Origin: Chelativorans alearensis
GTDB taxonomy: Bacteria > Pseudomonadota > Alphaproteobacteria > Rhizobiales > Rhizobiaceae
NCBI RefSeq assembly: GCF_010993735.1
Contig: NZ_WQNI01000010.1
Coordinates: 124,001 to 188,000 of the forward strand
Direction of reading: 5' to 3'
DNA: 64,000 nt
A program made the position numbers and the translations under genes. Under the pieces are notes generated by a model, which saw nothing but the letters and a program-made list of their open reading frames with translations, ran no database searches and had not been told where the DNA came from. Below, piece by piece: positions 35,520 to 43,948 of this stretch. The stretch's first letter is position 1, and every line of letters begins with the position of its first letter.

Positions 35520-36593
35520 ATGATTGCCGCCTTGCGCGACAAGCCGGGGACGCACGGTTTCGCCGTCATCCTGGTGCCAGCTGCAATCGGCGGAGCGATC
35601 TGGTCCGCATCGGGTTTGCCTCTGGGTTGGCTGATGGGGGCCGCGCTCGTCACCGGGGCCTATGCGATGACCGGCCGCCCGGTCGCTGTTCCGAAACTGC
35701 CGCATCGTGCAGGGCTGGTCATGATCGGCTCGGGTGTCGGGCTGGTCCTGACGCCGGAAATCGCAGCCCGCATGACGATGTGGGCGCCAATGATGTTGCT
35801 GGCCGCAGGGCTGGGCATTGCGATGGCTGCGCTCTGCGCGCCGCTGCTGGCTCGGGCGGGCCGGGTAAGCGTTGCCACGGCCTATTTCTCTTTGCTGCCT
35901 GGCGGCATCATTGAAATGGCGCGTGTGGGGGAAGACTTTGGCGCCGACCGCACGACCATCGCCGCACTGCATACGGTGCGCGTGGGGCTGGTGGTGGGAT
36001 TGCTGCCGCTGATGCTACTCGGTTTCCTGCCCCATGACGACCAGGCGGCCATTGCTGGAACGCCGACCGCCGGCGCGCTGCAGATGGCTGGGGCGTTGGC
36101 TGTCGGAGCCCTCGGCGGCTGGGTCAGCTCGAAAATCGGTCTGCCTGCAGCCTGGCTTTTGGGGGCTGTAGTTGCCGTCGGCGCGGTCGCCGCAACCGGA
36201 GCCATCGGCGGGCAGCTACACCCGGTGCTGGTCATACTGGCACAGATCATCGTTGGGTTGACGCTTGGTGCGCGCTTCGAGCGCCGGCGGCTGGCTTCGA
36301 TTCCGCGAGCGATGGCGGCCGGACTGGCCACACTGGCGCTCATCATGGTCGCGATGGCGGCCTTTGCAGCGCTGGCAGGACTTCTGATGCCGCAAGATCT
36401 GCCTTCATTGATCCTTGCCTTTTCCATCGGCGGCATGGCCGAAATGGTGCTGACCGCCAAGGTGCTGCACCAGGATATTGCCCTCGTTGCCGCTTTTCAG
36501 ACGGTGCGCGGGGTGACCGTCAACGCGGTGGCCGGGGCAGTCTGGCAACGGCTCGACCGCAAGTTTTTCAAGACCGACATGAGAGGAGAGTGA
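35520..36593 (+). CDS. AbrB-family membrane protein (COG3180), possible transporter
   Basis: A 357-residue polytopic membrane protein with about 10 helices and an internal duplication: GLPLGWLMGAALVTG and SLLPGGIIEMARVG in the first half are echoed by GLPAAWLLGAVVAVG and FSIGGMAEMVLTAKV in the second. This matches the AbrB-type (once called ammonia monooxygenase-like) membrane family, some members of which are associated with organic acid operons. Start ATG 35520 has GGAGC upstream; a TTG at 35496 is an alternative. Ends 4 bp before the PrpD-like gene. A second family member is at 40034. Confidence 0.85.
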   Translation: MIAALRDKPGTHGFAVILVPAAIGGAIWSASGLPLGWLMGAALVTGAYAMTGRPVAVPKLPHRAGLVMIGSGVGLVLTPEIAARMTMWAPMMLLAAGLGIAMAALCAPLLARAGRVSVATAYFSLLPGGIIEMARVGEDFGADRTTIAALHTVRVGLVVGLLPLMLLGFLPHDDQAAIAGTPTAGALQMAGALAVGALGGWVSSKIGLPAAWLLGAVVAVGAVAATGAIGGQLHPVLVILAQIIVGLTLGARFERRRLASIPRAMAAGLATLALIMVAMAAFAALAGLLMPQDLPSLILAFSIGGMAEMVLTAKVLHQDIALVAAFQTVRGVTVNAVAGAVWQRLDRKFFKTDMRGE

Positions 36594-36597
36594 ACCG

Positions 36598-38052
36598 GTG
36601 TCTGCCCAGAACAACGTCTATGCTGAAATGCCGGGGAATACGCACATCACGGAGGATGCCGCCCGCTTCATTGAAACGGTAACTTTCCACGACATTCCCG
36701 AGGAAGCGATCCGCATCGGCAAGCGCTGCATGATCGATGCCTTCGGGCTCTACGTCGCCGGGTCGGAAGAACAGTCGGTCCGGATACTTGCCGACGAGGC
36801 GCGGGAATTCGGCGGGCGCGAGGATGCCCGACTTCTCGGCGACGCGCGAAGGGTTCCCGCGCCCATGGCCGCACGGGTTCTCGGAACCGCGGGCCACGCC
36901 CATGACTGGGACGACAGCCAGGTGAGCCACGATCCCGCTCACATCTATGGGCTTTTGACCCATCCTACGATCCCGCCGCTTACAGCAGCGCTGGTCATGG
37001 CGCAGAAGATGAAGCCCGTTTCGGGCCGCGACTTCATGCTGGCCTTCCTCACTGGGTTCGAGGTCGAGTGCAAGATATCCGAATGGATGCTGCCGAGACA
37101 CTACATGCAGGGAATGCATTCCAGCGGCACCGTGGGCCATTTTGGCGCCTACGCGGCGGCGGCCAAGCTGTTGGGGCTGACTGGGGATAAGCTGCGCGCT
37201 GGCCTGGGGATCGCGGCGAGTTTCGCCGCCGGCATCCGCTGCAACTTCGGCACCATGACGAAACCGCTTCACGTCGGCCGCGCGGCCGAAAATGGTGTGA
37301 CCGCCGCGCTGCTGGCGGCGCGAGGCTACACCGCGGATCCGGAGGCGCTCGATGGTCCATGGGGTTTCATGGCCGTGCAGGGCGGCGGCGTCAGCCCCAA
37401 GAAGCTCTCGCAGGGCTTCGGCAAGACTTGGACCATCGTGGAGCCGGGCGTATCGATCAAACCCTATCCCTGTGGCGTGCTGACCCATCCGACAATCGAC
37501 CTGATGCTGCGGCTGGTGACGGAGGCCGACCTCGCCCCTGAGGATATCGAAGCCGTGATCGTCCATGCCGGGACCAACATCCTGAAGCCCATCCGCTACC
37601 CCATCGCGAAAAACCACCTGCAAGCCAAATTCTCGCTTCCCGCCGCGCTCGCGATGATCGCCCTGGAGCGGAAAGCGGGAAAACGCGAGTTCTCCGATGC
37701 ATTCGTCGGCAGCGCGGCGATGCAGGACATGCAGCGCCGCATCTCCACCGAGTTCGATCCGGAAATCGAGGCCAAGGGTTTCGACAAGATGCGCTCGCGC
37801 ATCACGGTCCGCATGAAATCGGGCGGCGAGGTAGCAGGCTGGGCCGACGAGCGTTACCGTGGCGGACCGGAGAACCCGCTAACAGACGAGGAAGTCGAGG
37901 CCAAGCTGCGCTCCTGCTGCGAAGGCGTGCTTGACGAGATGGGTCAGGACAAGCTGATCGCGCGGACCTGGGCCGTGCTCGACATGGACGACGCCGGCGC
38001 GATCGCCGACCTGCTCCAAGCCTGGTCAACCAGCCCCGGGGAGAGAGCATGA
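36598..38052 (+). CDS. MmgE/PrpD family protein
   Basis: 484 residues of the family containing 2-methylcitrate dehydratase and cis-aconitate decarboxylase. AARFIETVTFHDIPEEAI and DAFGLYVAGSEE form the N-terminal helices; GHAHDWDDSQ, GFEVECKISEWM and FGTMTKPLHVGRAAENG are conserved active-site blocks; the C-terminal KPYPCGVLTHPTID follows. GTG 36598 has GAGAGGAGAG upstream. Stop overlaps ligJ (ATGA). It probably dehydrates or isomerises a branched tricarboxylate related to the LigJ product. Confidence 0.92.
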   Translation: MSAQNNVYAEMPGNTHITEDAARFIETVTFHDIPEEAIRIGKRCMIDAFGLYVAGSEEQSVRILADEAREFGGREDARLLGDARRVPAPMAARVLGTAGHAHDWDDSQVSHDPAHIYGLLTHPTIPPLTAALVMAQKMKPVSGRDFMLAFLTGFEVECKISEWMLPRHYMQGMHSSGTVGHFGAYAAAAKLLGLTGDKLRAGLGIAASFAAGIRCNFGTMTKPLHVGRAAENGVTAALLAARGYTADPEALDGPWGFMAVQGGGVSPKKLSQGFGKTWTIVEPGVSIKPYPCGVLTHPTIDLMLRLVTEADLAPEDIEAVIVHAGTNILKPIRYPIAKNHLQAKFSLPAALAMIALERKAGKREFSDAFVGSAAMQDMQRRISTEFDPEIEAKGFDKMRSRITVRMKSGGEVAGWADERYRGGPENPLTDEEVEAKLRSCCEGVLDEMGQDKLIARTWAVLDMDDAGAIADLLQAWSTSPGERA

Positions 38053-39062
38053 TTATCGATTGTCATGGACACTACACCACCGCGCCAGGCCAGCTTGTCG
38101 CCTGGCGCAACGCTCAGATCGATGCGAAAGGGGACCGGTCGCGCATGGCTGAGCCCGATGGACCGGTGATCTCCGACGACGAGATACGCGAAAGCCTGCT
38201 CCGGGCGCAAATCCGCACCCAGCGGGAAAGGAGCATCGACCTCACGCTCTTTTCTCCACGCGCGGCGGCCATGGGGCAGCACATCGGCGATGAAGCTATG
38301 TCGCAGCAGTGGAGCCGGATCTGCAACGACCTGATCCGACGGGTCTGCGACCTCTTTCCGGATCATTTCGCGCCGGTCTGCCAACTGCCCCAGTCGCCCG
38401 GCTGCAAGCCGGAAGGCGTCGTGCCGGAACTGCTTCGCTGCGTGGAGGAGATGGAGTTCGTCGGGTGCAATCTGAACCCTGACCCCGCAGGCGGCTATTG
38501 GACCGACCCGCCGATGACCGACCCGTGGTGGTTCCCACTTTACGAAGTGCTGGAGGATCTCGACGTGCCCGCCATGATCCACGTCAGCGGGTCCTGCAAC
38601 CCGAATTTCCAGTATAGCGGCGCGCACTACATCAACGCCGACACCTCGGTTTTCATGCAGATCCTCGACAGCGATCTGTTCGATCGCTTTCCTCGGCTGA
38701 AGTTCATCATCCCGCACGGTGGTGGGGCGGTGCCTTTCCACTGGGGGCGCTACCGCGGCCTCGCGATGGACCGCGGCCGCAAGGAGCCGGCTCAGATGAT
38801 GGGGCAGAACATGTTCTTCGATACGTGCGTCTACCACCAGCCGGGCATCGACCTGATGACCGAGATCGTGCCGGTGGAAAACGTGCTCTTCGCTTCTGAA
38901 ACATATGGGGCCGTGCGGGCGGTCGATCCGGAAACCGGCCACCAGTTCGATGACACGAAACGCTATATCGAGGCGAGCCCGCACCTTACCGATGCGGACC
39001 GCGCGAAGATCTTCGAAGGCAACGCCCGGCGGGTCTTCACCCGGCTGAAACTGCCTGCCTGA
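38049..39062 (+). CDS. ligJ: 4-oxalomesaconate hydratase, amidohydrolase type (LigJ)
   Basis: A 337-residue amidohydrolase starting MIIDCHGHYTTAPGQL (His6, His8 metal ligands). NLNPDPAGGYWTDPP, IIPHGGGAVPFHWGR (His near residue 223) and FFDTCVYHQPGIDLM match Sphingobium LigJ block by block as I recall that sequence. LigJ adds water to 4-carboxy-2-hydroxymuconate/4-oxalomesaconate, the same step as GalB at 12981 but with an unrelated fold. Translationally coupled to the PrpD-like gene; its stop faces the next gene with only 3 bp between. Confidence 0.92.
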   Translation: MIIDCHGHYTTAPGQLVAWRNAQIDAKGDRSRMAEPDGPVISDDEIRESLLRAQIRTQRERSIDLTLFSPRAAAMGQHIGDEAMSQQWSRICNDLIRRVCDLFPDHFAPVCQLPQSPGCKPEGVVPELLRCVEEMEFVGCNLNPDPAGGYWTDPPMTDPWWFPLYEVLEDLDVPAMIHVSGSCNPNFQYSGAHYINADTSVFMQILDSDLFDRFPRLKFIIPHGGGAVPFHWGRYRGLAMDRGRKEPAQMMGQNMFFDTCVYHQPGIDLMTEIVPVENVLFASETYGAVRAVDPETGHQFDDTKRYIEASPHLTDADRAKIFEGNARRVFTRLKLPA

Positions 39063-39065
39063 CCT

Positions 39066-40037
39066 TCAGCTCAGCGCTTCGGGGTTGATCAGGTTGATCG
39101 GCGCGCCTTTGCAAAAGGCGTCCACCTGCCGATAGATGTCGCTGAACTGCATATCGAGTTCGTCCTGCGTGACGAACCCGATATGCGGTGTGGGGATGAT
39201 CCTGGGATGAGCGATCTGCGGGTCTTTGGGGTCTGTTAGCGGTTCACCGCGGAATACATCGACAGCGGCGCGGCCCGGCCGTCCCGCATCGAGAGCGGCG
39301 ACCAGCGCGCCATTCTCCACCAGACCCGCTCGCGCCGTATTGATGAAAAGCGCGTCGGGCCGCATCCGGGCGAGGTCGGCGCGCGTCACGATCCCGCGTG
39401 TTTCCGGGGTCAGCCGCAGGTGGACCGATACGATGTCCGGCTCGGCGAAGAAGGCCTCCCGGCTATTGGCCACGGTCTCGCCATCCGTGCTTGCGCGAGC
39501 ACGACCGTCCTCGGACGCCCACCACACGACCTCCATTCCGAACGAGCGGGCAAAGCCCGCCACGGCGCGCGCGATCCGTCCGTACCCATATAGCCCCAGG
39601 GTCCGACCGCGCAGGCTGCGCCCGACACCCGCCTGCCAGTGGCCGGCGCGAACGGAGGCGATCTGCTCCGGCAGGTTCCGCATTGCCGCGAGCATCAGGG
39701 CAAAGGTCAGTTCCGCCGCGCCGAAGGAGAAGCTGCCCGAATGCAGGTTGGTGCAAAAGGCGATTCCGCGTTTGGTCAGCGCTGGCACATCGACATGCGG
39801 ATAAGTGCCCCGCATTGACACGAGCCGCAGGTTCGGGAGCTTTTCGACAAGGCTTTCGGTGATCGCTGTCCGGTCGCGAAACAGCACTAAGGCCTCCGCG
39901 TCATCGAGGCGGGGGGCCAGCGTCTCCTCGTCAGGGGCGCGGTCTGTCCAGACCGTTACATCGTGGTCGGAGAGCATGCCGAAACTGGGGAGATGGCGCA
40001 ATGTGTCATGATAGTCGTCAAGGATATGAACCTTCAT
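39066..40037 (-). CDS. D-2-hydroxyacid dehydrogenase family protein
   Basis: 323 residues. NAD-binding motif LGLYGYGRIARAVAGFA, then catalytic Arg in NTARAGLV, Glu in the VFRGEPL segment and His in PTPHIGFVT, the complete triad of the 2-hydroxyacid dehydrogenase family. FCTNLHSGSFSFGAAELTFA is the interdomain region. It overlaps the AbrB gene by 4 bp (ATGA on the minus strand). Likely interconverts a 2-oxo acid and its D-2-hydroxy form in this cluster. Confidence 0.93.
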   Translation of the reverse strand: MKVHILDDYHDTLRHLPSFGMLSDHDVTVWTDRAPDEETLAPRLDDAEALVLFRDRTAITESLVEKLPNLRLVSMRGTYPHVDVPALTKRGIAFCTNLHSGSFSFGAAELTFALMLAAMRNLPEQIASVRAGHWQAGVGRSLRGRTLGLYGYGRIARAVAGFARSFGMEVVWWASEDGRARASTDGETVANSREAFFAEPDIVSVHLRLTPETRGIVTRADLARMRPDALFINTARAGLVENGALVAALDAGRPGRAAVDVFRGEPLTDPKDPQIAHPRIIPTPHIGFVTQDELDMQFSDIYRQVDAFCKGAPINLINPEALS

Positions 40038-41131
40038 TTGCCGCCTCCCGGTTCAGTGGCTGTTCTTTTTGACAGTCCGATCATTGCGCCTACCAAGGGC
40101 GCGCCGGCGATAATCAGAATCACGCGCAGCAGATGATGGACCACGACAAAGCCAAGATCCGCCCCGGCAACGATGGCCAACACCGTCATTTCGGCCTGGC
40201 CGCCCGGCGCGAAGGCGAGAAAGCCGTCCAGCGGATTGGCAAAGCCCAGATGCACCACGATCCCGGTTACGATGAGTGCCAGAACGGCCAGGATCACGAC
40301 ATAGAAGGCGCCCGCAAGCACATCGCGGCGGATTTCATATAATGTAATCCCAACATAGCCAACCCCAACCCCAACGCCGATGAAGAACTGCGCGGCCTGA
40401 ATCGCCAGGGCTGGCGGCCGCGCGTGAATCAGTCCGGTCAGCGACAGTACGCCGGCGAGGATAAGAGGCCCTATGATCGTCGCACCGAAAAGCCCGATCC
40501 GCTCGCCGCCCTTCCAGCCGATAATTGCTGCGGCCGCCATGAGCGCCAATTCGACGATGGGAATGTCCGCGACCGGGGCCCCCGTCGGCCTGGTCAACGG
40601 AACATTGAACCACATAGAGATGACTATAGGCGCGATCGTCACGATCAACAGGATCCGGGTCGCGTGAATGAGCGAGAGTGCTCGCAGGTTCGCGCCGGCC
40701 TCCTGTCCAAAAACGAGCATGTCCTGCAACCCGCCCGGCATTGCGGAATAGTAGGAGGTGGCGAAATCGTATTTCAGCAGGCGGTGAAAATAGGGGACGC
40801 CAACCGCGCCCATCACCGCGACATAGAGTGGGACAAATGCGATGGAGCCCAACATCTGCGGCAGACGGACCATGAGTTCGGGCGTTAAGGACGCTCCGAC
40901 AGCCACGCCCAGCACCGTCCGCGCCAATTTGGATGCAACCGGCAGGCTCGCAAGCGGCAGGCGCACCAATGCCGCAAGGAGGCAGGCTGTCATGGTGCCG
41001 AAAAGAAAGGGCAGGGGGAGTTCAAACACCCAGAAAAGCGCCGCGCCGGCTGCGGCGATCGCCAGTGTCAACAACCGGTGAACGTGGCTTGCTCGCGAAG
41101 TGCTCTGGGAAATGTCCGGTTCTTGACGCAT
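40034..41131 (-). CDS. AbrB-family membrane protein (COG3180), second copy
   Basis: 365 residues, about 10 hydrophobic helices. The duplicated signature is SAMPGGLQDMLVFGQEAG in the first half and LAFAPGGQAEMTVLA in the second; N-terminal FELPLPFLFGTMTACLLAAL matches the opening of the paralogue at 35520. Its ATG follows AGGATACA; that AGGATAC is the complement of the GTATCC half of the operator-like element. Coupled to the D-2-hydroxyacid dehydrogenase, so possibly an exporter or importer of the same acid. Confidence 0.85.
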   Translation of the reverse strand: MRQEPDISQSTSRASHVHRLLTLAIAAAGAALFWVFELPLPFLFGTMTACLLAALVRLPLASLPVASKLARTVLGVAVGASLTPELMVRLPQMLGSIAFVPLYVAVMGAVGVPYFHRLLKYDFATSYYSAMPGGLQDMLVFGQEAGANLRALSLIHATRILLIVTIAPIVISMWFNVPLTRPTGAPVADIPIVELALMAAAAIIGWKGGERIGLFGATIIGPLILAGVLSLTGLIHARPPALAIQAAQFFIGVGVGVGYVGITLYEIRRDVLAGAFYVVILAVLALIVTGIVVHLGFANPLDGFLAFAPGGQAEMTVLAIVAGADLGFVVVHHLLRVILIIAGAPLVGAMIGLSKRTATEPGGGK

Positions 41132-41132
41132 T

Positions 41133-41148
41133 GTATCCTCATGTATAC
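41133..41148. promoter_or_regulatory. Putative GntR operator GTATCC-N4-GTATAC (second copy)
   Basis: Same bipartite element and spacing as 7549-7564. It occupies nearly half of the 34-49 bp between the divergent start codons of the AbrB gene (41131) and GntR (41166 or 41181). Its GTATCC half doubles as the AbrB Shine-Dalgarno on the other strand, so a bound regulator could block both genes. Confidence 0.55.
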
Positions 41149-41180
41149 TTCTGAATTCAAATGGGATGCAAGCGGTAACG

Positions 41181-41882
41181 ATGAGCCCAGCCGACGGAAA
41201 AACGGGAGAAGGCGAGAAGCTGCAGGGACAAGGCGCCTACGCGCAGCTTCTCGGGGATATTCGCAGCGGGCGCCTTCTTCCGGGCGCTCGACTCCGTGAG
41301 ATCGAAATCGCAACGCGGCTCGGCATTAGTCGCACACCGGTGCGAGAGGCTATCCGCCGGTTGGAGGCCGATGGGCTGGTCTCCTACCTGCCGCGTATTG
41401 GCGCCGTGGTGCGGCAGCTCAGCTACCCCGAGGTCATGGAGCTTTATGAAATGCGCTGGGTGCTCGAAGGCACGGCGGCACGACTGGCCGCCCGTAGCGC
41501 CTCCGGGGTGGAAATCGAGGAATTGGCCGAGATCAACGCGGAGATGATCCGCGAAGGGCAGACACCGCAGGAATTGGTCACGCTCAATCGCCAGTTCCAC
41601 AACACCCTGATTGCTGCGGCCCGCAACCGCTATCTGGTTCGGTCGGTTCGCGCGATCGAAACGACGCTGCTGATCCTTGGTCCCACAACCATGGAGGACC
41701 CGGCTCGCGTCAGCGCAGCGGTCGAAGAGCACCAAGCTGTAGTCAATGCGCTGCGTGGCAGGGACGAGGCTGCCGCCGAGGCAATGATGCGCGCCCACAT
41801 TGAAAGCGCGCAGCGCACCAGGTTGCGGCAACTCAGGAGCCACGGGCAATTGATGGAGGGCGAGGGGCCCGACCAGGCATGA
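41181..41882 (+). CDS. GntR-family transcriptional regulator (FCD type)
   Basis: 233 residues from ATG 41181 (an in-frame ATG at 41166 adds five). HTH segment ISRTPVREAIRRLEADG and FCD domain with NRQFHNTLI, VEEHQAVVN and MRAHIESAQ. Closest relative in the window is the tcu-linked GntR at 7581 (shared LLPGARLRE, VREA.RRLEADGLV, MELYEMR/MELYGMR, VLEGTAARLAAR). Divergent from the AbrB/D-2-hydroxyacid dehydrogenase pair and 42 bp upstream of the DUF1932-type dehydrogenase. Confidence 0.92.
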   Translation: MSPADGKTGEGEKLQGQGAYAQLLGDIRSGRLLPGARLREIEIATRLGISRTPVREAIRRLEADGLVSYLPRIGAVVRQLSYPEVMELYEMRWVLEGTAARLAARSASGVEIEELAEINAEMIREGQTPQELVTLNRQFHNTLIAAARNRYLVRSVRAIETTLLILGPTTMEDPARVSAAVEEHQAVVNALRGRDEAAAEAMMRAHIESAQRTRLRQLRSHGQLMEGEGPDQA

Positions 41883-41924
41883 TAACCGCGCCACGCCTCG
41901 CGCTCAGGAAACGAGGAGGACAAG

Positions 41925-42797
41925 ATGAGGATCGCATTTATCGGTTTTGGCGAGGCTGCCCGCGCGTTTTGCGATACGCTGCGGTCTGCGGGTCACGCCG
42001 TGGACTTTTCCGCCTATGACATCGTCGACGCCGCCGAGATGCAGGAGGCAATGACCATGCGCGACGTTCGCCCCGCAAGCTCGGTGGGGGACGCTGTCAG
42101 CGATGCCGACTGGATCATCAGTGCGGTGACTGCTGACCAGAGCCTTGCGGCTGCCGTCTCGGTCGCGCCTTATCTCGTGCAAGGGCAAGTCTTCATCGAC
42201 ATCAATTCAGTTTCGCCAGATCGCAAAGCCGAGACAGCGGAACGGATCGAGGCGCAGAGCGCGTCCTATCTCGACATGGCCGTCATGGCGCCGGTCCATC
42301 CCGAGGGCCATGCCACGCCCACGCTGATCGCCGGCACACGTGCCGCCACGATGGAGCCGGAACTGTCTGGTCTTGGCTTTGCCTTTGATATCGTCGGCGA
42401 CCGGGCCGGGCAGGCCACGGCCGTGAAGATGGTGCGTTCACTCTTCGTCAAAGGACTGGAGGCCATCACCGTCGAATGTGCGCTCGCGGCCGCCGCGTCC
42501 GGTGTCTACGACAGGGTCATCGGTTCATTGGAACGCAGCTATCCACAGTTCGACTGGACAGAGCATATCGCCTACGTATGCGAACGGACCTTGAACCACG
42601 GCAAGCGCCGGGCAGCGGAAATGCGCGAAAGCGCCGCTACTTTGGATTCACTCGGCCTGCGCGGGGGGCTGGCGCGAGAGATCGCCGAGATTCAGGACAG
42701 GATGGGTGCGCTGCCAGCCACTCGCCTGCCCGAGGCAGACATCCGCGCCGCGCTGCGCGACACGGCCGCCGCGCGAGGGGCCAGGCTCAAAAGCTGA
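41925..42797 (+). CDS. NAD(P)-binding 6-phosphogluconate dehydrogenase-like protein (DUF1932)
   Basis: 290 residues. Rossmann motif IAFIGFGEAARAF at the N-terminus, FIDINSVSPDRKAE and MAVMAPVHPEGHATPTLIA typical of the beta-hydroxyacid dehydrogenase superfamily, with the probable catalytic Lys in QATAVKMVRSLFVKGLEA. The C-terminal ~100 residues resemble the DUF1932 helical domain. Probably oxidises or reduces a 3-hydroxy acid or hydroxyacid intermediate; substrate unknown. Preceded by GAGGAGGACAAG. Confidence 0.88.
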   Translation: MRIAFIGFGEAARAFCDTLRSAGHAVDFSAYDIVDAAEMQEAMTMRDVRPASSVGDAVSDADWIISAVTADQSLAAAVSVAPYLVQGQVFIDINSVSPDRKAETAERIEAQSASYLDMAVMAPVHPEGHATPTLIAGTRAATMEPELSGLGFAFDIVGDRAGQATAVKMVRSLFVKGLEAITVECALAAAASGVYDRVIGSLERSYPQFDWTEHIAYVCERTLNHGKRRAAEMRESAATLDSLGLRGGLAREIAEIQDRMGALPATRLPEADIRAALRDTAAARGARLKS

Positions 42798-42876
42798 AGG
42801 AGGGCTGTCTTTTCGCGACTGGCGCCTGACGTGGACAGAATTGCTTGGTTGGGCGTGGCATTGCAGGGAGGCAATC

Positions 42877-43803
42877 ATGGAACTGCGCCATCTGAGATAT
42901 TTTGTTGCAGTCGCCGAAGAAGGCAGCATTACGCGCGCGGCGGAGCGTCTTGGAATTCAGCAACCGCCGCTTGGTCAACAATTGAAGGCCTTGGAGGCCG
43001 AGCTTGGCGTTCAGCTCTTTGATCGGGCACCCAAGCGTATTGCCCTCAATGCTGCCGGTCGGGTTTTCCTTGATGAGGCACGGGCGATCCTCTCCCGGAC
43101 ACAGGAGGCGGTGGACCACATTCGCCGCTTCAACATGGGCGAGAGCGGAACGTTGTCAGTGGGCTTCACCAGTTCCGCTTCGTTGCATGCATTGACTCCG
43201 AGGCTGTTGGGCGCATTCCGGCAACTCTTCCCCCTGGTGCAGATTGCGGTTGAGGAGAGCGAGACTTATGAGTTGGTTCTCGCCTTGCAGAACGGCAGGA
43301 TCGATGTCGCCTTTTTGCATGTTGCAACAGATGATTTCAAAAATCTGACGAGCCAGTCCCTCGGGCAGGAAGGAATGATCGTTGCGATGCCCATCGGTCA
43401 TCCTCTGGCGCGATCGGGCGAAGGTCCGCTCGATATCCGGGCGTTGGCAGGCGAGAGGATTGTCGTCTACCGGCGGCCTGATGGTCCCGGGATATTTGAC
43501 GGCATCCTGAAATGTCTCGACCAGGCGGAGATCCGCATTTCCATTTCGGATCAGGTCAGTCGGATGATCGCGGCGATCAACCTCGTCTCTGCCGGGCGCG
43601 GATTGACAATTGTTCCCGCCTCGATGGGAATCCTGCATCGCGCTTCGGTCCACTATCGTCCCTTGATAGGCGATGTCATTCCGCCCCTGCCACTCTATAT
43701 CGCCTTTCGCACGAATGAGCGGCTCGCCGTGGTAAGGAAATTTGTCGAGGTCACCTCCGACATGACCAAGGATGCAGCGGGCAGGAAAATGTCCGCCGAA
43801 TGA
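42877..43803 (+). CDS. LysR-type transcriptional regulator
   Basis: 308 residues of BenM/CatM-like form: MELRHLRYFVAVAEEGSITRAA, then QQPPLGQQLKALEAELG in the HTH and GFTSSASLHALTPRLL at the start of the effector domain. ATG 42877 has GGGAGG; the frame remains open back to 42706. The BenM-type subgroup often responds to aromatic acids or muconates, in keeping with the flavin monooxygenase gene 145 bp downstream. Confidence 0.93.
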   Translation: MELRHLRYFVAVAEEGSITRAAERLGIQQPPLGQQLKALEAELGVQLFDRAPKRIALNAAGRVFLDEARAILSRTQEAVDHIRRFNMGESGTLSVGFTSSASLHALTPRLLGAFRQLFPLVQIAVEESETYELVLALQNGRIDVAFLHVATDDFKNLTSQSLGQEGMIVAMPIGHPLARSGEGPLDIRALAGERIVVYRRPDGPGIFDGILKCLDQAEIRISISDQVSRMIAAINLVSAGRGLTIVPASMGILHRASVHYRPLIGDVIPPLPLYIAFRTNERLAVVRKFVEVTSDMTKDAAGRKMSAE

Positions 43804-43844
43804 GGGCCGGTCGTCTCAGGAAAGATTTCGGCTCGCCCAAACCG

Positions 43845-43902
43845 TAATTGAAACCTATAAAGTTCTAACATAGTATATTATAAATATTTTACATACATAT
43901 TC
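43845..43902 (+). promoter_or_regulatory. AT-rich promoter-like region upstream of the NicC-like gene
   Basis: This stretch is strongly A+T-rich (TATAAAG, TAGTATATTATAAATAT) within a GC-rich window and ends 46 bp before the monooxygenase start. It is a likely promoter/activator region for the monooxygenase-hydrolase-TTT-4 genes under the LysR encoded just upstream. I cannot place exact -35/-10 boxes. Confidence 0.45.
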
Positions 43903-43948
43903 AGCCCAACTACCTTCCAGGGATAAATCGTCAAACTCTGGGGATTCG

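Noticed and set aside
41925-42797. Considered as LigC (4-carboxy-2-hydroxymuconate-6-semialdehyde dehydrogenase)
   Set aside because: LigC belongs to the Gfo/Idh/MocA type; this protein has 6-phosphogluconate dehydrogenase-like motifs and a DUF1932-like C-terminus.
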